The notes under the pieces: generated by a model | What the model was told of the DNA's origin: nothing | Database searches by the model: none | What the model saw: only the letters and a program-made list of their open reading frames with translations | Position numbers and translations under genes: made by a program | From: Coriaria nepalensis | Lineage: Eukaryota > Streptophyta > Magnoliopsida > Cucurbitales > Coriariaceae | DNA length: 64,000 nucleotides | Assembly: GCA_027186245.1 (NCBI GenBank) | Contig: CP114495.1 | Location: forward strand, 8,424,501-8,488,500 | Direction: 5' to 3' | Part shown: positions 10,501-21,147 of the stretch, one piece after another | How positions within the stretch are numbered: the stretch's first letter is position 1 | Layout of the letters: every line of letters begins with the position of its first letter

Positions 10501-13089
10501 TGCAGCTACTTCTTGCACAGATTCATCTGGAGGTACTGGCACCTTTGTTTCATGCCATGATGGTGAAAATCAGTTGTCTCAAAACATGGAAGTAATAGAT
10601 ATGAAACCTCAAGTCAATAATGAAGACAAAGGTACTGGTGGCAAAAGTGAAGGAGAAGAAATAGTAGACAGTATTGGGGCATCTTGTAGAAATGGATCTT
10701 CAACTGGAAAACGGTCTTCAGAATATGTCAACACTGAAAATGCTGCATTCCTTACAATTGTTAGAGAAGAAAGAAGTACTGATGATAATATTAAAGTGGC
10801 AAGTGGTGACTCCAGAAAAGAATTACTTGGAAGTGTTGAAAATGTTTATTCCCCGAAATCCGATGTCCTTGACACTGCCCCCAGAAGTACTATGGACAAT
10901 ATAAGCTCTCAAAATTCTATCTCACAGAAGGAATGTGAAGAATTTTAGCAGCAAGTACCAGGAGCTAATACTGAACAATTGGAGGCGTCTTATGGATCTG
11001 TTATCATGTAATGATCAATAATGAGATCCGTAATTACAGGCTTTTGAAAGAGGGGAATTTTGTAGCTGCTCGGGGGAAAGATAGCGAAATGGTTAGTCCC
11101 CTGTTGAAAGGTGGTTGTAAGCATCGGAATGAGAACTAATATCAGTATCTTTCAAGCTATTAGGAGAGAAAACCACAGAATGTTTAACATTCTGACCCTT
11201 AGATGAACGCATAGGAATATGTTTAGGTTTCTTAGTTTCTCAAGAACTGGAAGTTAGCATTATAAGTAGTAGAACAAAGCAGCAGATAGGATATGAGTTT
11301 TGTTAACCCCCCCTCCTCGTATTATGTGCCTCAGGTTTTTGCAAGATTGCCTATAAAGAACTGCACCTCCATTTGTGGGATTTTTTTAATTTTCTGTGCC
11401 ATTTACATTTGTGATGTTTATGGCCTTGTGAAATATTAACTATATAGGGAATTGCACTTCGGGAAATCAGATTTTCCAACGTGAAGTTTGGAAACTAGTT
11501 TTTGGCAAACTGTAAACCAAACTAAGCTCAATTGAACAACTTGAAAGTTTACATTTATTTTATTTTATCTCATTTTTCTCTCAAATATTACAGGGATGGG
11601 AAGGTGCATGCATATGCTAAAAGTGGGAAAGGATTAGTGGGTGGGAAGTTCAACCTGGCTTATCCAAGTGTCGGGGCAACTCAAACTCTTATGATGGCAG
11701 CGGCTTTAGCTGATGGAAAGACTATCCTTTCAAATGTTTCCAAAGTATGAATTAGGAAATTCCTTTTTCTTCTTTTCCTTTTGCCCTTTATATTCAGAAC
11801 TACTATATGGTGGGTTGAATTGAAAATTTCTAAATGAAGGAACCGGAAGTAGCCGATCTTGCTCATTTTTTGACTAGAAGTGGAGCATCAATAGAAGGGG
11901 TCGGAAGTGACATGCTCTTTATCAAGGGAAAGAGGAAATTAAATGGTCCCAAGTGGTATATAACCCCAGATCGGATTGAAGCCGGAACATTTATGTTGGC
12001 TGCTGCAATTACTCGGTCTTGTATCTCATTATCTCCTGTCGTTCCTTCCCAACTATCATGTTTGATCCACAAACTTTCATCTTCTGGGTGCAAAATCACA
12101 CAAGAAAACCATGACACTTTAGTGGTATGCAAAGTTTTCAGGTTTTTATTTATTTTATATTTTTTATATTTTTTATGTATGGTAACTTTTACCAAATTCA
12201 GGTTTCGGCAAGTATGAATGATATTGGTAAAAATTTGCAAAGTTTTGATGTCAAGACAGGGCCCTATCCAGGTTTTCCTACAGATTTACAACCTCAAACA
12301 ATGGCACTACTCACTACATGTGATAGTTCGAGTACCGTGGAGGAAACCGTGTTTGATCAACGAATGGGTCATGGTATGTCTTGATTTCTTCATGAAAGTT
12401 GTGTTTTAAGTGGCGTATGTTCACTTGGGTAAGTCGTTGAAAATTGGAATTTTAGGTAAATTGAGATCTTAAATTTAGGTTGTGTGTATTTGAAATCTAA
12501 GTGTATCTTAGGTTTAATTTATGTGAACCCTTAGTAAAAATTTGCTGTAAGCACAGACTTAGATTGTGTAGCCGATATAAATTTTAGTCCTAAACAAGCA
12601 TTACAAGCATTTGAGACGCCTACCCAATTGCACCCTACGTTTTCAAAATTCTCAATTTTCCAACCCTCCATATGTAACTCATTTGTATTGACTCAATAAA
12701 TGGTTTAGTGAGTGAATTGATGAAGCTTGGAGCCAGAATTAATGTTTGTGGGAACACTGCTCTGGTCCTCGGCAAAGAGAGAGGAAGGTATATTATCTTT
12801 CCCCTTTTAGAGAATACAACTCATCTTTCTAATAACTTGAATTAGATTATCATATTTGCTAATTTAACTGACCCTCATTTCTTTAACTAGTGTCCTTTAC
12901 GGTTCTCGCATTGTTGCGAAAGATTTGAGAGGTGGGATTTCATTGGTATTAGCTGGATTAGCCGCAGAAGGAACTACAGAGATAAGCAATGCAGGTCATA
13001 TTTACCGAGGTTATGAGAATTTGGATTTGAAGCTTCGATCTTTAGGAGCAAAGGTTAATATGTTTGCTCCTGCTGCATATCCCGCATAG
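7567..13089 (+). CDS. murA: MurA homologue, UDP-N-acetylglucosamine 1-carboxyvinyltransferase (six exons)
   Basis: Family enzymes move the enolpyruvyl group of PEP onto UDP-GlcNAc, the committed step of peptidoglycan synthesis. Exons 7567-8105, 11594-11744, 11840-12124, 12202-12373, 12709-12787 and 12891-13089 keep frame through GT-AG introns and give 474 aa. A second ATG at 7603 would give 462 aa with a more plastid-like start (MAASSSF). Bacterial MurA has about 419 aa, so the N-terminal extension of roughly 40 residues rich in Ser and Leu looks like a transit peptide. Hallmarks are kept: Lys62-Asn63 (GSKNSSL), the PEP-binding loop with catalytic Cys156 (LPGGCDIGPRPIDL), PDRIEAGTF, the Asp353 context FPTDLQPQ, and Arg448 in RGYE. 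Intron 1 (8106-11593) contains a whole DCD-domain gene. I see no stop or frameshift, so it should be functional. The plastid role is inferred from the family, from moss plastid peptidoglycan and from the leader. Confidence 0.9.
8420..10948 (+). CDS. DCD-domain protein, nested in MurA intron 1
   Basis: Exon 8420-8704 joins exon 8795-10948 (donor CAG|GTAACA, acceptor CCAG|GTTAAA) to encode 812 aa. The first 140 residues or so form a Development and Cell Death (DCD) domain: GAIFMSNGKTRKEC, LFSLPSSH, GMILFLFEYERRELYGVFQA, LPAQVKVIPIW, then KKFTFGLSKEQVHRLLSLF. The remaining 670 residues are hydrophilic and probably disordered, rich in Ser, Asp, Glu, Asn and Pro, with no second domain that I recognise. 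DCD proteins in plants are linked to stress, hormone and cell-death responses; the biochemical activity of this one is unknown. The intron lies inside the DCD domain. The whole gene sits on the same strand within the 3488-nt first intron of the MurA gene, so it must have its own promoter (about 8110-8419) and poly(A) site (after 10948). The large exon is uninterrupted, so it is unlikely to be a relic. Confidence 0.9.
10949..11593 (+). other. DCD 3' UTR and remainder of MurA intron 1
   Basis: I see no open frame. This stretch must carry the DCD polyadenylation signal, since its stop codon is at 10946-10948, and then the branch point and acceptor (ATTACAG) of MurA exon 2. A C-rich word, AACCCCCCCTCC, is near 11306. 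Confidence 0.5.
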
Positions 13090-13715
13090 AAACTTCATAC
13101 GATTTTCGATCCCAAAAGCTGGAAGAGAAACAGAAACGAAAGAAACTAGAAAAGAAGAAACTAGAAAGTCTTTTCGAACTATAACACGAAGAGGTTTAGG
13201 TTGATTAGGTGTGATCTCTTAGTTAGGAATGTCATCCTTTAGATTCACTTGGCATAATCATAGTTTGATTACTAGATAAGTTAGATTTTTTTGTTTTTAA
13301 GTTTGCTTAATATATTTGTACTCTTTTGGAAAATGAATTTTTAAGCAGTTTGAAACTTCCGTTTAGGTCTAAATTCTAATTACAAATTTTCACGTCTTCA
13401 TCACCCTTCCCAAACGGTACATCCCTTTTACGATCACAATCTAACAAACCTAAAGAGAGACCTGTATAAAACTGGTTCTAAACTTGACTGAATTTAGTAA
13501 AAATATTGAAGTACCAAATGATAAAAGAAGTCTCAAAGTAACTTGATTAAGATTAAAGCATAAATATGAAACTCACATTAAGTTGTGTCTTTTTTAGGCA
13601 ATAAACATATAATTTCAAATTATCTATTAAACATTAGTGATCATCATCATAAAAGCCAGAGGAGGGGGGGGGGGGGGGGGGGGGGCACCCGAACAGGTAA
13701 AGATCTTAATATGTT
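13090..13715. other. Convergent 3' UTR region of MurA and PPC
   Basis: The two genes run tail to tail with 626 bp between their stop codons, so both 3' UTRs and poly(A) sites must lie here. Apart from the G22/C22 homopolymer annotated separately, the sequence is ordinary AT-rich DNA without a gene. Confidence 0.6.
13664..13685. repeat. G22 homopolymer (C22 in the PPC transcript)
   Basis: Twenty-two consecutive G residues on the plus strand follow the short word GGA. The leftward PPC stop codon is at 13716-13718, so the PPC mRNA would carry a C22 tract about 30 nt after the stop. A G or C run of this length is rare in plant DNA. Its exact length may be affected by sequencing error. Confidence 0.9.
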
Positions 13716-16700
13716 TTAACCAGTGTTCTGCAATCCGGCAGCAATACCCTTCATGGTCAAGATGAGGGTATCCTCTAAACCAGGTGCATACTCACTCTGA
13801 GGGTTCAATTTAACGAGTTCATCAGCCGGTTTGCTTACCTCCATAATATCCTTGGAAATATGGGGCCGTAATGTCACGTTGAAATTTGGATCACGAATAC
13901 GTTTCAGAGTGTAAGCTTGGCAAGCATTGAGGGTTGTGATGTATGAATCTCTGAGACGGAGTCTCTGCTTCAAGTGTGGGTCCCCTTCTAGAAGATCCTT
14001 GTGTCCAGCAATCTTACCCCCCCCAAAAAAAAGGAATACAAAATCAGTCTTTGTAGCATTGAAACTCTAGTTTCAATCTAAATCCAATTTAGAACACAAC
14101 AAATTCTACTTTCTTTATCTGCTGATATAAAATGCAAGACTTGATTTACCTCAAACTCTAACTAAAATGCTGTTTTATCGACCTTTCCCAAACTACAGTT
14201 CAAAAATTTGAACCAATTGTACAGTAAGGCTCTGTTCAGGTACACTTATTTTTGTATAGTTTAGACATGATGTCCAGTATAGGTCCACACTATCCCATTT
14301 AAACCCATATATAATTAGAATATACTACCCGTAAACATCAATTCAGTAAACGTTAGTTTAAGAATTCCATGAACTTCCTATAATTTGATAATCTTGAGAC
14401 TGATTGAAAATCACAACCTGATAGAGGAGAGTTCAAAAATAGTTTACCTGTAGAAGAAGGCTCTTTGTTTCTTCAAAGTTTGATCTCAAGTGCTCTCCAA
14501 GTGGCCAAAGCTCCTTGGAAACTAAGAGCTTGTCATACAAAGCAGCAATTCCGGGATCTCCCTTAGCAAACACCATCTCAACCAAATCGATGGTGACTCT
14601 AAAGAAGGGCCATTCATTGTACATAACCTGCAACATATGGAGATTTCTAATATCCTTCTGAATCACATGCTTGAATGCTGCTCCAAAACCGAGCCATACT
14701 GGAAGGTGAAACCTCGTTTGTGTCCAGGCAAAGATCCATGGAATTGCACGGAGAGATTCGATACCTCCACTCGGCTTTCTCTTTGATGGACGACTTCCAA
14801 TGTTCATCCGACCATACTCCAACTCAGGGGTTGCCTAATCAACAAGAACAATGATAATCAGACCTAGAGGAATAAATAGAACAGAGCATGAAAATTGATA
14901 AATTTCAGACAAGGATGATTATTCTTACAAGACGGAAATACTCGACAAATCGGGGTTCTTTAAAGACAATGGAACGGTACTCTTCAGTAGCAACAACTGC
15001 CATTTCGTCCATAAGTGCTCTCCATTCAGGTTTTGGAGAAATCGGAGGGTGCATTCCATGCTCAAGAGTAGCAGCTGTAAAACGCTGGAGTGTTCTAAAA
15101 CACAAGTGCTCTTCCCCAAAGGACTGTTCAATAACTTCTCCTTGAACAGTGACACGGAGTGAACCGTGAATAGTGTCAGGCGGTTGAGACAATATAGCAA
15201 GATGGGTGGGCCCACCTCCTCTACCTACGGTCCCACCACGGCCATGAAACATTGTTAGCTTCACTCCGAATTGCTTGGCCACCTTAATAAGTTCCTCTTG
15301 AGCCTTATACAACTGCCAGGCAGCAGAAAATCTTCCTGCATCTTTACCAGAATCTGAGTATCCAATCATCACTTCTTGCTTTCCATTGATCCGGTCTCTA
15401 TACCATTCTATTGAGAAGAGGCGGGCCAGAGCAGCAGGTGCGGCCTCAAGATCAGCTAGCTTCTCAAAAAGTGGAACTACTCTTAGAGGTTTCTTCACAT
15501 GGCACTCTCGTTGCAGGAGCTCAACTGCAAGCACATCAGAAGGAGCAGTCGCCATAGAAATGATATATGCACCAAAGTTATCAGAAGGAAGATCTGCTAT
15601 GACATATAATGTGTCCAAAACATCTGCAATTTCATCAGTTTTCGGAAGATCAGCTCCAAATAGTGGCCTCTTGCCACTTAGTTCAGATAAAAGCCATTCC
15701 TGTTTCTGTTCTTCAGACCAATCTCGGTAGGACCCAATTTCCAAATGCTTTGTAACAGCATCCAAGACATCTGTGTGGCGATCAGATTCTTGCCTGATAT
15801 CGAGTCTAACCAGTGAAAGTCCAAAAGTAGATACTTGCCTTAGAAAATCAAGTAGGGTACCATCAGCAATCACACGGTCACCACAAGTACAGAGTGATCT
15901 GTAACAGAGCTCCAGAGGTTCCAAGAACTACAAGTTTTCAAAATTTCATTAGGAACTTAACATAATGGGAGATGAATCAATGGGAGAAAGTTACTGAATG
16001 TAAACATCTAATTAGCTACCATAAAAGCATTGAAAAGGGATCCACTGGCCCATAATAGCCTTCGGACAGAGGCTTTGTGGTGAAATTTAGCATATCTACC
16101 TGCTCGACATTTGTGAGAGTTTCATGCTCTGGAATGTCAGAGTACCCTTGGGCTAGTAAATGACGAGAACGTTCACGTGTCTGATATAGCTTGTCCCTTA
16201 CGTCACCAAGAATGACTCGGTAAGGTTCATTACCAGGAACTTGCTTCCAGAACTCTGCAAAATAGATAGGCAGGCAAATGTCAAAACCAATGATCCTATC
16301 TAAATTAACATAGACTCAGCTGGTCATTTTCTTTGCTGATGCCATTAATTTAAGAACCTTAGTCTCCCATAAGGTGTCAATTACAGAATCAAAATTATTT
16401 CATCATGTATCTCAAACCACTTATCTACATCAGTTTCAAGAAATAAATTATTAAATCACCTTCAGTGACCAACCACTATTTTTGCTAAAGGCCCATATGC
16501 ATTATTTTGTTGTATATTTTTGCATATACCTTTAATGAAAGACATAGAGCGCATGTAAAGAGATGGATCATCAATAAATAATGAATATTACCAACGTAGT
16601 GTTTTGCATCCCTCTTTGAGGAACTAAGAAGCAGCTCAGCATGATTACGAAGCTCATCATTGCATCGCCACATTGACAACTACCGCAAAAAGAAAGGAAA

Positions 16701-18595
16701 GAAGTTTGTTATAATAATGGACAGTGTGGTGACAAAAAAAGGAACAAGAGCCCCTTGATCAAGATGATGAAGCTCCTCATAGAAGATCACATAGCAAATA
16801 AACCATAAAATACCTCAAACATAAGATTCTCTATCTGGGAATAGTATAAATTAGCAGCCATCATTCTGGCCAATAAACAAACATCTCGTGTGACCTCCGG
16901 AGTAACCCTCGGATTACCTGCAGTGGTTTGTAGGAAAATATTAAAACCTTTTGCACTATTTGTTGGAAAACCCCATAGTTTATACTAGGATATGGATAGT
17001 TTTCATACCATCACGATCACCACCCATCCAAGATGAAAACTGGATGAGAGGAGCATTGTAGGGAACACGCTCATTGATCCCAATGTTCTTCAGGGCAGTG
17101 TCAAGACGCCGCAGGAATTTTGGAACACCCTTCCAGATTGTCTCATGGAAATAGCTCATTCCTGCCCTCATCTCATCTTGAGGAGTTGGAGGGGTCCTCT
17201 TGATTTCATCTGTACGAAATGCAGCTTGAATCTACAAAAAAAAAAAAAAAAGTAAAGATAAATTGACACTACTGTTTGCGAAGCCTTTTTTTTTTTTTTT
17301 TTAATTCCTTCTTCCAAAATAGAAAAAGTGATGATATAAACTCATAACTAAGCTAAAATTTGGGAAAATTTGCAAAGATTCATAGATGTAAACATGATAG
17401 AAAACTACATAGGTAGTAGTTAGCATTATCTTATAACGAAGCCATAAACTAACTCTTTTGATTCAGAAACTGTAAAAAACACCACAAAGATAAAGGTTTT
17501 TTTTGTTGTTGGATATCCGGAAAACCATATTTGCTTGAAGCTATGAGATCTAATAAGGAAAAACAGTATTCAAAGGTGATGATTGTCACCTCTCTCTGGA
17601 GTGCCTCATCGAGCTCCTCCTTATCATCGGGAGTAATGTCTTTTGCATACAACTGGGCCAAGCAATTCCTCAACCTGAAGCGATGTATAAAAGAAGCAAA
17701 GTCAATAAGAAAAGCAAAATTGTAAAATATCAAAACAAGATCGGATCTTTCAGCTTTCGCCTAAGAGCTTACCTTGCATGTTTCTGAAGCAAGGATCTGC
17801 GAACAGATTGAGTAGGATGAGCAGTTAAGACCAGATCTACAGTCTGGTTCTTAATAGCATCAAAAACCTCTTGAGGAGACTTCTTCAATTCAACCACAAG
17901 TTTCTTGAGAGTCTCTTCAATGTCTGATTCTGTGGTTGCCGAGTTCTCATCCGCAAAATCACCCTTCTTCAACTTGATCCTCCGATGATAAGCAATCTGG
18001 ACCTCCTCAGCCAAGTTGGCCAAGTTAAGCATCTGAGTGAAAGATTTAGCTATAACAATAGAGTCCCCTGGATCCAAACTTGTCAATACACTTCCCAACT
18101 CCTCAAGTTTCTTCGGATCATGCTTGCCCTCATATTCTGCAGACAGCTCATAACACTCTTGAACCTATTCAAAATTTAAATCACCAGTTAGACAAAACTT
18201 TTCTTCATCTACCGGCCTCAGCATAGTCACTGTCAATAGATATAAAATCTTCTACCTTCTATCTAAAACAAACATTATATTTTCAACGATCACCAATCAC
18301 CATAAATGTCGATCAAATATAATAATCGTACGTTAAAATTATTAGCAACAAACCATAATGATGATCAACGTCCGTTACTTTATAACTGATAAACCTTAAA
18401 ATCAGAAGAAAAAAAAATCCCACTTACAGTCTCCTTCAGATCTTCCCCGTGCAAATCTTGGAGAATATCAAGGAACCGATCCAGAAGCAAAGCATCATAC
18501 TCCACCAATTTGTCATCCTCGCTCAGCTGCGAAGGAACCAAAAGCCTAAGCTGCGCGTCAATGGACGCCAGCTTCTCCAGATTCCGATTCGGCAT
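13716..18595 (-). CDS. PPC: Phosphoenolpyruvate carboxylase, plant type, C3 form
   Basis: This cytosolic enzyme converts PEP and bicarbonate to oxaloacetate. Ten exons join in frame: 18428-18595, 17773-18164, 17590-17674, 17009-17231, 16814-16917, 16592-16679, 16100-16254, 14929-15927, 14448-14834 and 13716-14012. They encode 965 aa, the normal plant length. The regulatory Ser11 lies in [12 protein letters not shown] and the catalytic His172 in VLTAHPTQS. The glycine-rich loop [13 protein letters not shown] is in the long exon 8, and the C-terminus is the invariant QNTG. Residue 774 ([13 protein letters not shown]) is Ala; C4 enzymes have Ser there, so this is the C3 housekeeping type. The final acceptor is AAG after a G-rich run, which is unusual but preserves the frame. 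A leader intron is likely, with a GTAACG donor near 18887. From memory, Arabidopsis PPC1 is the closest model. No damage was seen. Confidence 0.97.
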
Positions 18596-18637
18596 TGCTC
18601 GAATCCTCACAAACTAAATCTCCTACTGCGATAGCCC

Positions 18638-18670
<33 letters not shown>

Positions 18671-18927
18671 AAAAAAACTAATACACTACTAATCAATCAA
18701 ACCTAAATCACATAGTAAATCAAAGCGACAAGACCTTAAAAAACTAAGAACCACTGAACCAGAACCAGAGAAACCGATGATTCAATCGCTAAATTGGTCA
18801 GAAAGTAGCAAAAATAAGAATCTAGATTGCAGTTACGTGATCGACAAAAATACTTGAGATTGATTGATCGATGATCGATCGCGTTACCTGAATCAGAGTT
18901 GAGTACCAGTGAAAGTAGACAATCTGC

Positions 18928-18933
<6 letters not shown>

Positions 18934-18966
<33 letters not shown>

Positions 18967-19004
18967 CAAAGGTAGTGCGGAATGATAAGTGTTATTAATA
19001 TATA
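18934..19004 (-). promoter_or_regulatory. Candidate PPC core promoter with CT-repeat leader
   Basis: On the minus strand a TATATAT-type box (complement of about 18998-19004) is followed about 35 nt downstream by a (CT)n tract of some 30 nt (18934-18963), a common plant 5' UTR motif. A donor-like CAG|GTAACG near 18887 then suggests a leader intron that ends just before the start codon. This is inferred from position and motif only. Confidence 0.4.
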
Positions 19005-21147
19005 GAACTCTACAAAGGAGTCAGTTTCAAAGTCATAAAAGCTCTCGTCCACTCTCTCTCTCTCTCTAAGTTCAAGGCGAAATTATAGGAATTTGTCCAA
19101 TACGAGTTACGACTTCGATTTCTACTTTATGATTTTCTTTTTTTCTTTTTCTTTTTCTCCGTCAAATTAATTATTAATTTTATTTTTTATTTTTTATTCT
19201 TTTATTTTTTAATTTTTATCTTTTATAGTATATACAGTCAGCAAGTAGTTGGGGAAAATTTAGAAAAAGCAAGGACGGTTAATGGAATATGCGTTCAAAG
19301 ATTCTTCTTTCAATTTTCAGTCTTCTAAACTAGATATTTTTTTTTTTCTCTAAATAATATACTTTCAATAAGTATTTTTGTGTTTTTTTTTTATTATTTA
19401 ATTTAAATTTAAAATTATTAATTTAAATTTAAAAATATTTTTACATATTTTTATTTAAGCGTATTAATTTAATAATTATTTTCACATTTTATTTTATTTT
19501 ATAGGATTATATATGTATTTAAATTTTTGATTATAAGAGATATAAATCTTAATTTAGGATATTCAAATTAAGAACTAATGTCAATCTTGTTTATAAAATT
19601 TATAAACATTATTTCTCTTAATTAATTTAGGATTTCCAATAATATGATTAGTTAGGTGTTCTTATGATAAGGAAATCAAATTAAGTTCGATCTAATCTAA
19701 TAAGATAATATTGTTAATAAATTAGTAATAATTTTTTTTGTTTTTTTGTTTTAATAGATCAAGAGAATACATTGGTACTTTAATATAAGCACTTAATATA
19801 TATTATTATAATAGTAGACTAGTGGTGCTCTTTCACATGTATGGGCATGTGCTATTTTCATGTCGGAGTCAGCATCGGCTGTGATTTCCGAAATGTCGTT
19901 TTCATGTTCATTTTTGGTAGTATGTACACAAATCTAAACACTTGGGCTTGTAGATAGAGAGGTTGGGCTCTATTCCTTGCGCTTGTGGATAGAGAGATTG
20001 GACTTTGTTCGTAGCCCATAACACTTTTTTCCATTGCAGCCCATCTCTTCGTTTGGGCCAAGACCTATGATAACTAATCACTAACATTGCCTGTCGAGAA
20101 GGATCGGGTTTAACGGTTCGTTCGGTAGACCGGATTCGGTAGTTCCAAGTAAATTATGCACACTTTTAGTTCTAAGTTCACAGACCAAGCTTTCTTTTGT
20201 ATACTCAACTCTTTCACATATAAACGTTACAAACCTCACCTTACTCTCATTACCGATGGTCCGATACGTTTAAACCCTATGTCACTATCTCTTCTCTCTT
20301 TTATTAAATACTAGACTTTACAGTGGTTTTTTATAAGTTCCGATGCGATTTTCTATTTCGAACCAATACTGTATTAATTTTAAGGAGGATAATATCGGAG
20401 TTAGTTTTAAAACTGATCTTAATCTGATTTAGGCTTTTTATATATATTTTTTTTTTTTTGAAGCAAACTTTATCATTCCGAATCAGCACCGATAATAGAA
20501 AAGTTAGGATCGGAACTAGTGTCACCTTATCGGTCCCGACAAGACTTTTGCCTACCGTGATCATGACTAAAGGTTGTAACTAATTTGAGAAAAAGTTGAG
20601 AATCTCTGATACAGTCCTCACGATAAAGCTTCTAGACAAGGCGTGGCAGACTGGCAGGAGAAAGTGTAGAGCATGAATAAAATGCAAGAAGTCTTGTTTT
20701 TAGATTGGATTTAGTGTTAATTTACAATTACATTACCTGCTATTAGTCAAAGATTACTTAAAATGCCAACATGCCTTATTTCATAAGGTGCACAGTAAAG
20801 AGTGCCCAGATACTACATAGAAAAGGCGTATATAGCTGACCAAGAATGTTGATTTTTCTGGGTTGTAACTCACTATAATTCAAATTTATTACAATCTCAC
20901 TCTCTCCCTCTCACTCTATCTTCACAATCTAATCAAAGCAATTAAAATATATATATTGAAAATTTGTAAAGAATGAAAATTGACCGCATGATGATAATGA
21001 TCGCGTCCTCTACCGGAAGATGGTAAACATACTAAGAGGACTAAAAATACATGGACTAATCCCCGTCTACCTGAAATCTTCCATAGCTGATTGGTTCTAT
21101 TGTAATGCTCCCTCGAGTTTGAAACCATAAGAACATGACATAAAATG
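19005..21147. other. Intergenic region between PPC and the galactosyltransferase
   Basis: No supported gene. The left third is AT-rich upstream DNA of PPC with CT repeats near 19051-19067. The segment 19850-20570 is less AT-rich and looks like degenerate transposon-derived sequence; words such as TATCGGTCCCGAC near 20530 resemble segments elsewhere in the window. The 3' UTR of the galactosyltransferase gene should occupy roughly 20900-21147. Confidence 0.5.

Noticed and set aside
15386..15730. Plus-strand open frame inside PPC exon 8
   Set aside because: It is antisense to a strongly conserved exon whose translation matches PEP carboxylase along its length.
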